The notes under the pieces: model-generated
The model's input: only the letters and a program-made list of their open reading frames with translations
Databases searched by the model: none
What the model was told of the DNA's origin: nothing
Assembly: GCA_035463295.1 (NCBI GenBank)
Contig: DATHTK010000114.1
Span: 1 to 64,000, forward strand
DNA: 64,000 nucleotides
From: DATHTK01 sp035463295
Lineage (GTDB): Bacteria > Actinomycetota > Rubrobacteria > Rubrobacterales > Rubrobacteraceae
Direction of reading: 5' to 3'
Translations under genes and position numbers: made by a program
Shown: piece by piece, positions 1-8,200 of the stretch
Layout of the letters: every line of letters starts with the position of its first letter
How positions within the stretch are numbered: position 1 is the first letter of the stretch

Positions 1-2
1 AT

Positions 3-149
3 CGCTTGGAGCACCTGCGGGGGCGGGTGGGCACGATCACGAAAAGGTGGGGAGATCCCGCATATGTAGCCCTCGACGTGCTCATGGACGATGGGACCTC
101 GCTGCTGTTCTGGCACCACGAGCTGGAGGAGCACGACGGAGTGGCCTGA
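3..149 (+). CDS. C-terminal end of an unknown protein (5' truncated by window edge)
   Basis: An open frame enters from the left edge and ends with TGA after 48 codons. The visible peptide has the composition of a real protein: it contains RLEHLRGRVGTITKRWG and then DVLMDDGTSLLFWHHELEEH before the end. Codon third positions are mostly G or C, as in neighbouring genes. I do not recognise the family. The start lies outside the window, so length and domains cannot be judged. The 159 bases after it, up to the end of the EamA gene, show no gene. Confidence 0.55.
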   Translation, partial: RLEHLRGRVGTITKRWGDPAYVALDVLMDDGTSLLFWHHELEEHDGVA

Positions 150-308
150 AGAGTCCACCGCTCCGAGTACCGCCCAAATAAGCGGCTTGCTCTCCTACCC
201 ACCTAATCTTGACCTTCACTTCAGATTAATGGTGTCGTCTGGAGGCTATCAACTTTTGGTTCAGGTCCAGTCCATTCCAGGATTACAGCCGCCACGCTGA
301 GGAGACCC

Positions 309-1196
309 CTACTGTCGCCGGGCAAGGTAGACGCCGAGGAGGATCACGGCCCCGCCCACGATCTTCTCGACGCCCAGCCTCTCCCCGAAGAATACGATCC
401 CGGATGAGACGCCGACCACCGTGATCAGGTACTGGTAGACCAGAACCCGGTTCGCCCCGATGCGGCTGATCCCCCGCTGCCACCCGACGAAGGCGAAGGC
501 TGTAGCGAAGACTGCCGAGAAGGCTACCGCCGCCCACGGACCCGCCCCGACGCTCCCCCACTCGAGGTCTAGCAGGTACGGCGATGAGAGAACCACCAGG
601 AATGGGGCTCCGAAGACCACCGGGTAGCCCGCCACCACCAGCGGCGTGTGGCGCTCCAGCAAGGGCATGGAGAGCACGGTGTAGCCGCCGACGCCTACCG
701 AGGCTATCAGGACCAGCAGGTCCCCAACCAGGCTATCGCCGCCGGACCCGAGACCCTCGAAGACGACCACGGCCACCCCCACGACCGACAGCGCAAGGCC
801 CACGATCCCCCTGAAGGTGGGGCGTTCAAACCCGAGGAGGGCACCGAGGAGGAGACCCCACACGGGGGCTGTGGCGAAGATTAGCCCGGTACTGGCGGCG
901 CTGGTGAGGCTCACGCCGAATGTGAACCCACTCTGGGCGACCGCCACTCCAAAGCAGCCCAGGGCGGCCATAAGGAGCAGATCCCTCCGCCCGGGCCTGC
1001 TCTCGGGCTCAAGGAGACGGAGGACCAGGAGGAGCAGGAGCCCGCCCCCGGTAAACCTGAACGCCACGAGGACCAGCGGCGGGATAGATTCGGCGGCGTA
1101 CTTGGTGGCGGCGAAGTTCAGCCCCCAGAAGACGGCGGCGAAGATCAACGAGATCTCCGTCAGTACCGCAGCCCTGCTCTTGCCCTCGTCAGTCAT
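309..1196 (-). CDS. EamA/DMT-family transporter
   Basis: A 295-residue, highly hydrophobic protein with about ten predicted membrane helices in two repeated halves, the usual layout of the drug/metabolite transporter (EamA, RhaT-like) family. The first half has the typical N-terminal pattern AAVFWGLNFAATKYA followed by a proline-containing second helix (IPPLVLVAFRF). The second half repeats with GWQRGISRIGANRVLVYQYL near the ninth helix. Length is normal for the family. These proteins move small metabolites or amino acids across the cytoplasmic membrane; the substrate cannot be told from sequence. It stands alone on the minus strand, divergent from mreB. Confidence 0.9.
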   Translation of the reverse strand: MTDEGKSRAAVLTEISLIFAAVFWGLNFAATKYAAESIPPLVLVAFRFTGGGLLLLLVLRLLEPESRPGRRDLLLMAALGCFGVAVAQSGFTFGVSLTSAASTGLIFATAPVWGLLLGALLGFERPTFRGIVGLALSVVGVAVVVFEGLGSGGDSLVGDLLVLIASVGVGGYTVLSMPLLERHTPLVVAGYPVVFGAPFLVVLSSPYLLDLEWGSVGAGPWAAVAFSAVFATAFAFVGWQRGISRIGANRVLVYQYLITVVGVSSGIVFFGERLGVEKIVGGAVILLGVYLARRQ

Positions 1197-1371
1197 GACC
1201 CCGGAGTCTACCGCTCGGATCGGAGCGGCTGCACAACTCGAAAAACGCTATTGCCCCCGACAGGCCAAACGGGCATAGTGAATCCCGCGGGGGTGCAAGT
1301 CATCCCGTAGGGGAGAACGGGAGGCCCTTCATCGATTGAGGGCTCTAAGAGATGGGAGCGGTGAGACGGGC

Positions 1372-2412
1372 ATGCTCTGGATATTATTCGGGCGGGACGT
1401 AGCTATAGACCTGGGCACGGCGAACACGCTCGTATTCGTCAAGGGGCACGGGATCGTGATCTCCGAGCCTTCAGTCGTCGCAATAGACACCAAGACCGAA
1501 GAAACCGTCGCCGTTGGGCTAGCGGCCAAGCGCATGATCGGACGCACCCCTGCCAGCATCGTGGCCATCGAGCCCCTCAAGGAGGGCGTTATAGCGGACT
1601 TCGAGGTCACGGAGAAGATGATCTCCCACTTCATCCGTAGGGCGCAGCGACGGGGACGTCGGCGTCGACCGTACTACCGGTCCTTGATGGGACCTAGAGT
1701 GGTGGTGTGCGTGCCCTCCGGAGCCACCGATGTGGAGCTTCGGGCGGTCAGGGAGGCTGCCGAGTCGGCGGGGGCCAGGAAAGCCTACACGATCGAAGAA
1801 CCCTTGGCGGCCGCGATCGGGGCGGACCTGCCGGTCATAGAGCCGGAAGGCTCCATGATCATCGACGTGGGCGGCGGAACCACCGAGGTAGCGGTCATCT
1901 CGTTGGGTGGCATCGTCACCAGCTCCTCTGTACGCATCGCCGGGAACGAGATGGACCGGGCGATCGCCGCCCACATACAGAACGAGCACAAGATGGCGGT
2001 GGGCACCCAGACTGCAGAGCAGCTCAAGATGACGCTAGGGAGCGCCCTGCCGCTTGAAGAGGAGGAATCGGCCGAGATCAGGGGACGGGACCTGCTCAGC
2101 GGCCTCCCCAAGACAGTAGTCGTGAGCAGTGAGGAGGTAAGGGAGGCCATAAGACGGCCCGTAGATGCCATCGTGGCGGCGGTCGTGGACACCCTGGACC
2201 GCACTCCACCAGAGCTGGCCTCAGACATTATGGATAGGGGGATGGTCTTGGCGGGCGGTGGCGCTCTTCTGAAGCGCCTGGACGAAAGGTTGCGCCAGGA
2301 GACGGGCACGCCGGTACATGTGATTGAAGACCCACTGGAGTGCGTGGCGGTGGGCAGCGGCCGCTTCCTGGAGGAGATAGGCCAGTACGGCAGTGTCCTC
2401 TCGCCCGACTGA
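1372..2412 (+). CDS. mreB: Rod shape-determining protein MreB (actin homologue)
   Basis: Bacterial actin that polymerises under the membrane and directs cell-wall synthesis. The protein (346 residues from this start) shows the phosphate-1 segment DVAIDLGTANTLVFVKG, the phosphate-2 segment IIDVGGGTTEVAVISLGG and the adenosine-binding LAGGGALLKRLDERL. I start it at ATG 1372 (MLWILFGRDVAIDLG), which matches usual MreB N-termini; a TTG at 1336 would add 12 atypical residues. The mreC, mreD and rodA genes that often accompany it are not next to it, so it may be a second mreB or Mbl-like copy. The downstream side is a decayed recombinase. Confidence 0.93.
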   Translation: MLWILFGRDVAIDLGTANTLVFVKGHGIVISEPSVVAIDTKTEETVAVGLAAKRMIGRTPASIVAIEPLKEGVIADFEVTEKMISHFIRRAQRRGRRRRPYYRSLMGPRVVVCVPSGATDVELRAVREAAESAGARKAYTIEEPLAAAIGADLPVIEPEGSMIIDVGGGTTEVAVISLGGIVTSSSVRIAGNEMDRAIAAHIQNEHKMAVGTQTAEQLKMTLGSALPLEEEESAEIRGRDLLSGLPKTVVVSSEEVREAIRRPVDAIVAAVVDTLDRTPPELASDIMDRGMVLAGGGALLKRLDERLRQETGTPVHVIEDPLECVAVGSGRFLEEIGQYGSVLSPD

Positions 2413-2765
2413 GCCGACGCCCATGTTCCTGCACGCATCGGGAGGGCGCCGAGTCCTGCGCCCCGGCTTGATCGAGTACATTCACTGTACGTGCTCCCGC
2501 CTCAGGTCTTTGAGCTTGCAGCCCCGAACTCCGGCAGGATATGCACCTTGGCGATGCTCTTGTAGGTCTCGAACGAGCGGCGCCTCATGACACCCTGAGC
2601 CACGTCCTCGTACTGGGTGAGGAACTCGGCGACGGTGACGTCGGAGGGCGTGCAGGTCGGAGCACCATCGCCCCTACCGGCAAGGACGTCCGCAAGCTGT
2701 TCCGCTACCTCCTAGCGGGTGTTCCCAGCAAAGACACTCAAGGTGCGAATCCTGGCTGCCTTGCG
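2413..2765 (-). pseudogene. Decayed tyrosine recombinase (phage-type integrase), N-terminal part
   Basis: On the minus strand, fragments in different frames rebuild the SAM-like N-terminal DNA-binding region of a tyrosine integrase. They are EVAEQLADVL (an in-frame TAG precedes it), then DVTVAEFLTQYEDVA, RRRSFETYKSIAKVHILPEFG, then after a frameshift KLKDLRREHVQ-stop-MYSIK, and finally a third frame ending near RCVQEHGRRLSRA. The TGA in VQ-stop-MYSIK could come from a CGA arginine by one change. No catalytic domain (R...HxxR...Y) is visible. This is a dead remnant abutting the 3' end of mreB, a trace of an old prophage or integrative element. Confidence 0.72.
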
Positions 2766-3490
2766 GAGATGCTCGGACACAAGGTCGTGCTCAAACCGCT
2801 ACCTCCCCGTATTGAAGAGGTCCTCACTCGACAGGCCTTTCACAAACGCACACAGAATACGCGCGCCCTTATCAATCTCAACCTGAGATATAGATTGATA
2901 GTATAGAGTGGTCAGATGCACGGAAGCGTACGAGGTAAGGAGACCTGGCATTCTATCGGTATTCTCAAGAAATGAGAGGGGTACAGGCGCGACCTCACGG
3001 TCGGCGACAAACGTTCAGATTAAGAGGCATCCTTCCATGCGCAACCTGGTTCTGTACTGAGGATACATAGTTGTAGGCCGTCCCAGAGAGGTTAAATTCA
3101 TCGGAAATTCATCGTCAAGTGTTGCTATGGTTGGAGGGTGAAAGAACAAAGGAAGAAAGGAGCTCTCTAAACTAGTTTTTTGTCACGAATGGCACAGTAG
3201 TATGAGTGGTAGGGGCCAAGACTTCCGCCTCTCTGCGAGTGGGCACTCGACGACACAGGGGAAATCGACGGTGTAATCGACTACTAGGTCTGCCCTAGCT
3301 GGCCTAGTACGGGGTCATTGTCACTCAAGAAACGTAAATGAAGGACGTTTCGCACGTTGAGAGTAGCAAGCCTCGGGCACGGTTGCATCCGAGGCCGCTT
3401 GCGCATTGCTTATGGCACCTTGCGGACGATCTCTTCGAGGGCTCCGGTGCTCTGCCGTCTCCCGCCGGGAGACAAGGGAAGGACGTAGCC
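2766..3490. other. Non-coding, AT-richer interval
   Basis: About 725 bases between the integrase remnant and the response-regulator start. Base composition is visibly less GC-rich than the neighbouring genes, especially at 2860-3200. I found no open frame with normal codon use, no tRNA and no clear inverted repeat. The left part may still hold unrecognisable integrase sequence: minus-strand LVSEHLRKAARIRTLSVF reads on from the remnant in frame. The right end holds the ribosome binding site (AAGGGAAGGA) of the next gene. Confidence 0.5.
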
Positions 3491-4138
3491 ATGAGAGATA
3501 ACGAAAGCTCGAATGGGGAGACGAGTGAGACAACAGGGCAGATCAAGGTCTTAATTGTGGACGAGCAGCCTGCGATGCGCTTCGGGATCAGGCGCACCAT
3601 CGAGGAGGAGGGCATGTTGGTCGTCGGCGAGGCCGGAGACGCCGAGGAGACTCTGCGGATCACCGAGGAGACTCACCCGGACGTCGTCGTGACGGACCTC
3701 ACGCTGGGAGGTGAAAGCCGGATGAGGTTCCTGAGGGATTTGAAGTCTTTACCGCGCGCGCCCAGCATCGTAATCCACACCGCCCACAACTCCGAAGAGG
3801 CGGTGTTCGCGAGCCGGCTATCCGGGGCAGACAGCTTCGTCCACAAGGGAGAAGAGGTCGCCCGGCTGATAGAAGCCGTAAAGGACACCCATTCAGGTAA
3901 GCGGGTGTGGTTCCTAGGGGAGGATCACGTCGCTCCTCCATCTCACGCGGACAGCGGCGCGGACGATACCCTCTTGACCCGGAGGGAGAAGGAGGTCTTC
4001 CGTCTCCTCGTCAAGCGCTACACGAACGCCGAGATATCCCAGACTCTGTCTATCGGGATCCAGACGACAAAGAACCACGTTAGCAGCGTACTCAGGAAAC
4101 TCGGTGCAGCGAGACGAAGCGACATCTTCCACAGGTAG
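3491..4138 (+). CDS. NarL/LuxR-family response regulator
   Basis: A two-component response regulator of 215 residues from ATG 3491. This start is preceded by AAGGGAAGGA at good distance and removes 51 non-conserved residues of a longer open frame. The receiver domain begins at KVLIVDEQPAMRFGIRR; the phosphoacceptor is the Asp in VVVTDLTLGG, and a conserved Lys lies in SFVHKGE. The C-terminal LuxR helix-turn-helix is LTRREKEVFRLL to NAEISQTLSIGIQTTKNHV. No histidine kinase is adjacent. It is the last gene before the small-peptide locus and points towards it, so it could regulate it; that is inference only. The protein stops soon after the DNA-binding helices. Confidence 0.9.
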   Translation: MRDNESSNGETSETTGQIKVLIVDEQPAMRFGIRRTIEEEGMLVVGEAGDAEETLRITEETHPDVVVTDLTLGGESRMRFLRDLKSLPRAPSIVIHTAHNSEEAVFASRLSGADSFVHKGEEVARLIEAVKDTHSGKRVWFLGEDHVAPPSHADSGADDTLLTRREKEVFRLLVKRYTNAEISQTLSIGIQTTKNHVSSVLRKLGAARRSDIFHR

Positions 4139-4468
4139 GTCTCTCCCGAAGCGGTGCTCATGGTCCCAAGAGATCGATCCGGCCCAGATGTTGCACGACT
4201 TCTGCTCGAGCAGGCTAACCGTGAGTACCGCCTGTTGGCGTCCGAGATCCTCACGGTGTAATGGGGAATTTGCTTTCTTCCATGCGTGAGCGTCGTTGCG
4301 CCCCACCGTGCCCGCGCCTCTGGCGCGCTTGGCGTACCGACAGTCGCGCGTACCGGTACTTGTAGTAGGGGACGTAGTAGGGGGCAAATTTGCCTCCACG
4401 CCGCCAGAAATAAGTACTAATCGGGTGATGCGCTGCCTCCAAGCCTCCCGGTAATCTACTCGCACTCT
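4139..4468. other. Intergenic region upstream of the peptide genes
   Basis: About 330 bases. The response-regulator frame stays open after its TAG and runs to TAA at 4259-4261; an ATG at 4160 would give a 33-residue peptide with plausible codon use (it contains VARLLLEQANREYRLLASEI). It may be a short gene, or the former C-terminus of the regulator behind a nonsense codon. The rest, 4262-4468, has no credible gene and should contain the promoter and control sites of the peptide operon. Confidence 0.4.
4362..4394. promoter_or_regulatory. Direct repeat plus palindrome, candidate operator
   Basis: GTAGTAGGGG occurs at 4362-4371 and again at 4374-4383, a 12-base period. It is followed at once by the perfect 12-base palindrome GGCAAATTTGCC (4383-4394). 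The cluster lies about 100 bases upstream of the first peptide ATG, where a regulator site would be expected. No protein can be assigned; the neighbouring response regulator is one candidate. Confidence 0.35.
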
Positions 4469-4855
4469 CGAAAGCTACCTGGAAGGAGGAGCGAAGATGG
4501 AGGAGAAGTTCACGGGCCTCACGCTGGAGGAGCTGGAGGCGCAGCAGGGCGAGCTGCTTCCACCCAAGGTGGAGATGTTCGCGTTCTCGATCGGGCAGCT
4601 CAACGTCAACCAGACGACCCAGGTCGCCGTCGCGGCCAACGTCCTCTCCGGTGGCGGGGACGCCAACGCCGCGAACTACAACGCGACCCTGCAGGGCAAT
4701 TCTGTGAAGTTCTAGGGTAAGGCTCACAGGCTGAGTCCTAGCCCGAAAGCTACCTGGAAGGAGGAGCGAAGATGGAGGAGAAGTTCACGGGCCTCACGCT
4801 GGAGGAGCTGGAGGCGCAGCAGGGCGAGCTGCTTCCACCCAAGGTGGAGATGTTC
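4469..4855 (+). repeat. Perfect 112-nt direct repeat (4469-4580 and 4744-4855)
   Basis: The two copies are identical base for base over 112 positions, 275 bases apart. Each copy carries 28 bases of untranslated leader including the ribosome binding site GGAAGGAGGAG, the ATG, and the first 28 codons of a peptide gene. Identity ends sharply just after the codons for GGAGATGTTC, and the sequences downstream share only protein-level similarity. This points to recent duplication or gene conversion of the leader half. Confidence 0.97.
4497..4715 (+). CDS. Small leader-core peptide 1 (RiPP-precursor-like)
   Basis: A 72-residue peptide with a strong ribosome binding site (GGAAGGAGGAG) before ATG. 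Residues 1-28 form an acidic, helix-prone leader (MEEKFTGLTLEELEAQQGEL, then LPPKVEMF) identical to that of peptide 2. The LTLEELEA pattern resembles recognition helices of ribosomally made, modified peptides. Residues 29-72 are a Gln/Asn/Thr/Ala-rich tail with GQLNVNQTTQ and SGGGDANAANYN. It has no Cys and only isolated Ser/Thr. It has no classical signal peptide. The adjacent PqqD-M50 membrane protein suggests leader recognition and cleavage. I cannot place it in a named RiPP class; a secreted structural peptide is the alternative. Confidence 0.8.
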   Translation: MEEKFTGLTLEELEAQQGELLPPKVEMFAFSIGQLNVNQTTQVAVAANVLSGGGDANAANYNATLQGNSVKF

Positions 4856-4987
4856 CTGGTGACGGTGAACCAGGCGAACCTGAACAAGACTACGCAAGCC
4901 GCCGCCGCGCTGAACATCGCCTCGGGCGGTGGCGACGCCAGCGCCGCAAACTACAACCTCACCGCGCAGCTCAACAACATAGGCTGA
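4772..4987 (+). CDS. Small leader-core peptide 2 (RiPP-precursor-like)
   Basis: A 71-residue paralogue of peptide 1, starting 56 bases after it. The first 28 residues and the ribosome binding site are identical at DNA level. The tail differs: NQANLNKTTQ and SGGGDASAANYN align with peptide 1, while the residues between and the ends (LTAQLNNIG) have changed. The conserved positions are N-x-N-x-T-T-Q and SGGGDA-x-AANYN. These are either the residues that get modified or a shared fold. It is followed by a strong hairpin and then the protease gene. Variable cores behind a fixed leader are typical of combinatorial peptide families. Confidence 0.8.
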   Translation: MEEKFTGLTLEELEAQQGELLPPKVEMFLVTVNQANLNKTTQAAAALNIASGGGDASAANYNLTAQLNNIG

Positions 4988-5026
4988 TAGGTCAAGTCGT
5001 AGAGCGCAGCTGCAGCTTGCTGCGAG

Positions 5027-5055
5027 GAGGAGGCGGCCCCTGAGGCCGCCTCCTC
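5027..5055 (+). terminator. Strong hairpin between peptide genes and protease gene
   Basis: GAGGAGGCGGCC (5027-5038) pairs perfectly with GGCCGCCTCCTC (5044-5055) around a 5-base loop. No T-run follows, so it may be a terminator or attenuator that gives more peptide mRNA than protease mRNA, or a stabilising 3' end. Confidence 0.65.
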
Positions 5056-5073
5056 TCACGGGTTTCGTCTGTC

Positions 5074-5261
5074 ATGGCCCGAACGTCGAACGTTAGCAGG
5101 CACCCGCGCGGGGAGGATCTGGAATCGACGCTCTAGCGAGGAAGTCAGCCGAGGCGGAGAAACGTTCTTCTCAGCGCATCGCGCCGGCACCCCGCGTAGC
5201 CGAGGGAGTCGAACTACTCGGCGAATACGAGGATTCGGGGTTCAAGGAGCCGCCCTACCTC
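5074..5261 (+). other. Probable true 5' end of the M50 gene, broken by a frameshift near 5133
   Basis: The in-frame sequence upstream of GTG 5262 is clearly protein-like and typical of this protease family: RIAPAPRVAEGVELLGEYED and then GFKEPPYLVRR. That frame has no start codon before the TAG at 5094. An ATG at 5074 opens another frame (MARTSNVSRHPRGEDLESTL) that stops at TAG 5134. The two join smoothly as DLESTL-x-ARKSAEAEKR if one base is missing near 5133. Codon third positions favour the first frame before 5133 and the second after it. A sequencing error, a real mutation or recoding could explain it. Confidence 0.55.
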
Positions 5262-8200
5262 GTGCGGCGGCCAGACGGACAGGTCGTCCAGCTCTCCCGG
5301 CTGCTGTATCTCGTTGCCTCGCACGCCGACGGGCGGCGAACGGTCGACCAGATCGCCGAACTCGTGGGTCGGGAGTTTGGGCGCGCCGTGAGCGGCGACA
5401 ACGTCCAGTTCCTCGCGGACGAGAAGCTGCGCCCCCTTGGCGTCTTGGAACAAGCTGACGGGTCGACCCCGGAGCTGGCACGCGCTTCCCCGCTCCTCGC
5501 GCTGACGTTCCGCGCTCCGCTGCTCCCGGAGAGTGCCGTGGGAGCCGTCGCCACCCTCCTCAGCCCTCTCTTGCTGCCGCCTGTGGTAGTCGCAGTGCTG
5601 CTAGGGCTCGCCGCGCTCGACGCCTGGCTCTTTTTCGTCCACGGCCTCGGCGAGGGCCTTAAGCAGATCTTATACCGGCCGGAACTCTTTATTATGCTCT
5701 TTGGCCTCACCGCCCTGTCAGGAGTGTTCCACGAATTCGGGCACGCCGCCGCCAGCCGGTACGGTGGCGCCAGACCAGGAGCGATAGGTGTCGGCATCTA
5801 CCTCGTCTGGCCTGTCTTCTACGCTGACGTAACCGACACCTACCGCCTCGGCAGGAGCGGCAGGCTGCGCGCGGACCTCGGGGGCGTCTACTTCAACGCG
5901 GTCTTCTCGCTACTCGTAGCGGCGGCGTACTTCGCCACCGGTGCAGAGTCCCTCTTGGTCTTGGTCTTGCTTCAGCAGATCGAGATCCTGCACCAGTTCT
6001 TGCCGTTCCTGATGCTCGACGGCTACTACGTGGTCAGCGACGTTACCGGCGTGCCCAACCTGTTCGGGCGCATCAAGCCGATCATAAAGAGCATGGTCCC
6101 GGGACGGGCGCCGGACGAGCGCGTAAGCGAGTTGAAGCCGTGGGTGCGCGTGGTAGTCACCGCGTGGGTTCTGATGGTCATCCCCGCGCTACTGGGCTTG
6201 TTCGGAATCCTGGCCGTGAGCGCTCCTCTGATTATCGCTACAACGTGGGAATCTGCCGTCATCCACTATAGCGAGGCCCGAGAAGCGTTTGGTGTCGGCA
6301 GTATTATCGGTGGCATCGCAGGGTTGCTCCGCTTGGTGCTGCTTATCGTCCCCTTGGCGGGAATGTTTTTGATGTTTGCGTTGGTCGGAAAGCGCCTGGG
6401 GTCGGCGCTGTTGAACCGGTCGAGGAGCAAGTACGTAGTCCCCTCGCACAACGAAACCCTGGTCGGTCTCTACTTCAGGAACCTCTACGGAGGCGAGAAC
6501 CCGGGCTCGGCCAACCAGATAATCGCCACAGATTGCGTCCTTCACGACCCCGGTGCTCTCGAAGAAGCGTGTGGTATCGGGGGCATAAAGCATTACATCG
6601 ACACTTGCCGTGACGCTCTTGGTGGAGATATCTACGCCGCTTTTAAGAGCACGGCGATCGAAGGAGACAAGGTAACGGTCCGCTGGACCTACGGCAGCGC
6701 TCGTGACGGGAAGGGAGCCGCTCCGGGCGCGGGAGACGAGCCATCCGTGAGAGTCACCAGCTTTCGCATCGCCGGCGGCAAGATCGCGGAGATATGGGAG
6801 GGCTATGACGTTCTGGGGGAATCGCAGCCCTCAAACGAGTGCGAAGAGGGGCAGGAAACCTTGCCGTCCTTGAAGGTAATCGCTGGGGCAGTCGGCGCGT
6901 ACATCTTTATCCCGGCTATCTTGCTCTATCCCGTCGGCCTCGTCGCCTTCGCACTTCAGCTCTCGGTTTCTCAGCAGATCGGATTACCTGCGGCCTGGTA
7001 CGCAGCATCACTGGTCCCGAGCACGATCGTCTTGGGGCAGGCGATCACGTTGCTCTTGATACCCCTATACGCCTGCTTTGCAGTCGCTCTGGCGGCTGCC
7101 CACTTCCGGGTCTGGCGGCGGCTCGAAATGAAAGAAGTAGCGTCGCGAATGGTAGAGAAGTCCACGCAGCGAACGCGCCGGATGAGGTTGAGCGTGGCCG
7201 GGGCCGTGCTGCTCCTCGTGGCTACGGCGGTGGTTGTGCTTTGGTTCGTCCCGGTACCCTTGTTCCCGGGCTTCTCGAGCACCCTCTCCTTGACCCTGGC
7301 CCTCCTGGTCGGCTGGTTCAGTGGAACCCTGATAGCCAACGACTATGTGCTGTTTGCGAACAGACCCAGAAGCACGGTTCTTCTCGGCAAGCATTGGATG
7401 TATAGGGGTATAGAGGAGAGGTGGATCTTCAGGGGTCTCTGGTGGGTTTACCTTGGCAGCGGCCTTGGCGCCATCTTGAGTGTGCTCGCGGTTGCGGCGT
7501 CGGGACAAGGATCCGACCTGCCCCGTGTGATGATGAACTTCTCCGGCGAAGGAGCGGAGAAGCCCAACGAGGCGCCCCCTCTGCTACTCTCCCACTCAGG
7601 CGGATACTGGCATATCCTCAATTCCGAGGAGAACGCGGAAACCGAGGACGGCGCTCTTTCCTCCGTTCCCGATAGCGAAGCAGGGGAGGTCGTGGTCATC
7701 GATGATCCGGTCGCTGACCTTAGCCTCGCGGTGGAGGTCCCACGCGATGGCGTTGCGTGGGCAAATACGCAGCTATCGTACGAACTGGAGGTGGCCAATA
7801 ACGGTCCCGACGCGGCCCCCGGCGTGGAGCTTGCCTACGAGGTGCCGAAGGATGCGGCACTCGTCTCCTTCACCACAAGCCGAGGGCTCTGCGACGGCAA
7901 AGTTGCCGACGACACTAGGAGTGTGGAGTGCGCGCTCGGGGCGTTGCCCGACGAAGGTACCGCCACGGTCCGCGTCAAAATCGAGCCACAGGCGGCGGGG
8001 AACATGCTCGGTAAGGCTGAGGTCAAGAGCGAAGGCTTCGACCACTACGAAGGGAACAGCAGACAAGCCAACGCGCTTGAAACAAGACTCGACACTATCG
8101 GACCCGATATACGGTCAACCCTTCTGCCCAGACCCAACCCCCGTGGATGGAACGAACGGGATGTTATCGTGGATCTCAAAGCCGATGATCGCGAGGGGTC

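Noticed and set aside
2541..2906. Plus-strand open frame of 121 codons after mreB
   Set aside because: The minus strand of the same interval carries integrase fragments, and the plus-strand protein has no recognisable pattern.
4497..4987. Peptides as lanthipeptide or lasso precursors
   Set aside because: No Cys in the cores, no LanB/LanM, lasso cyclase or B-protein nearby; the class stays open.
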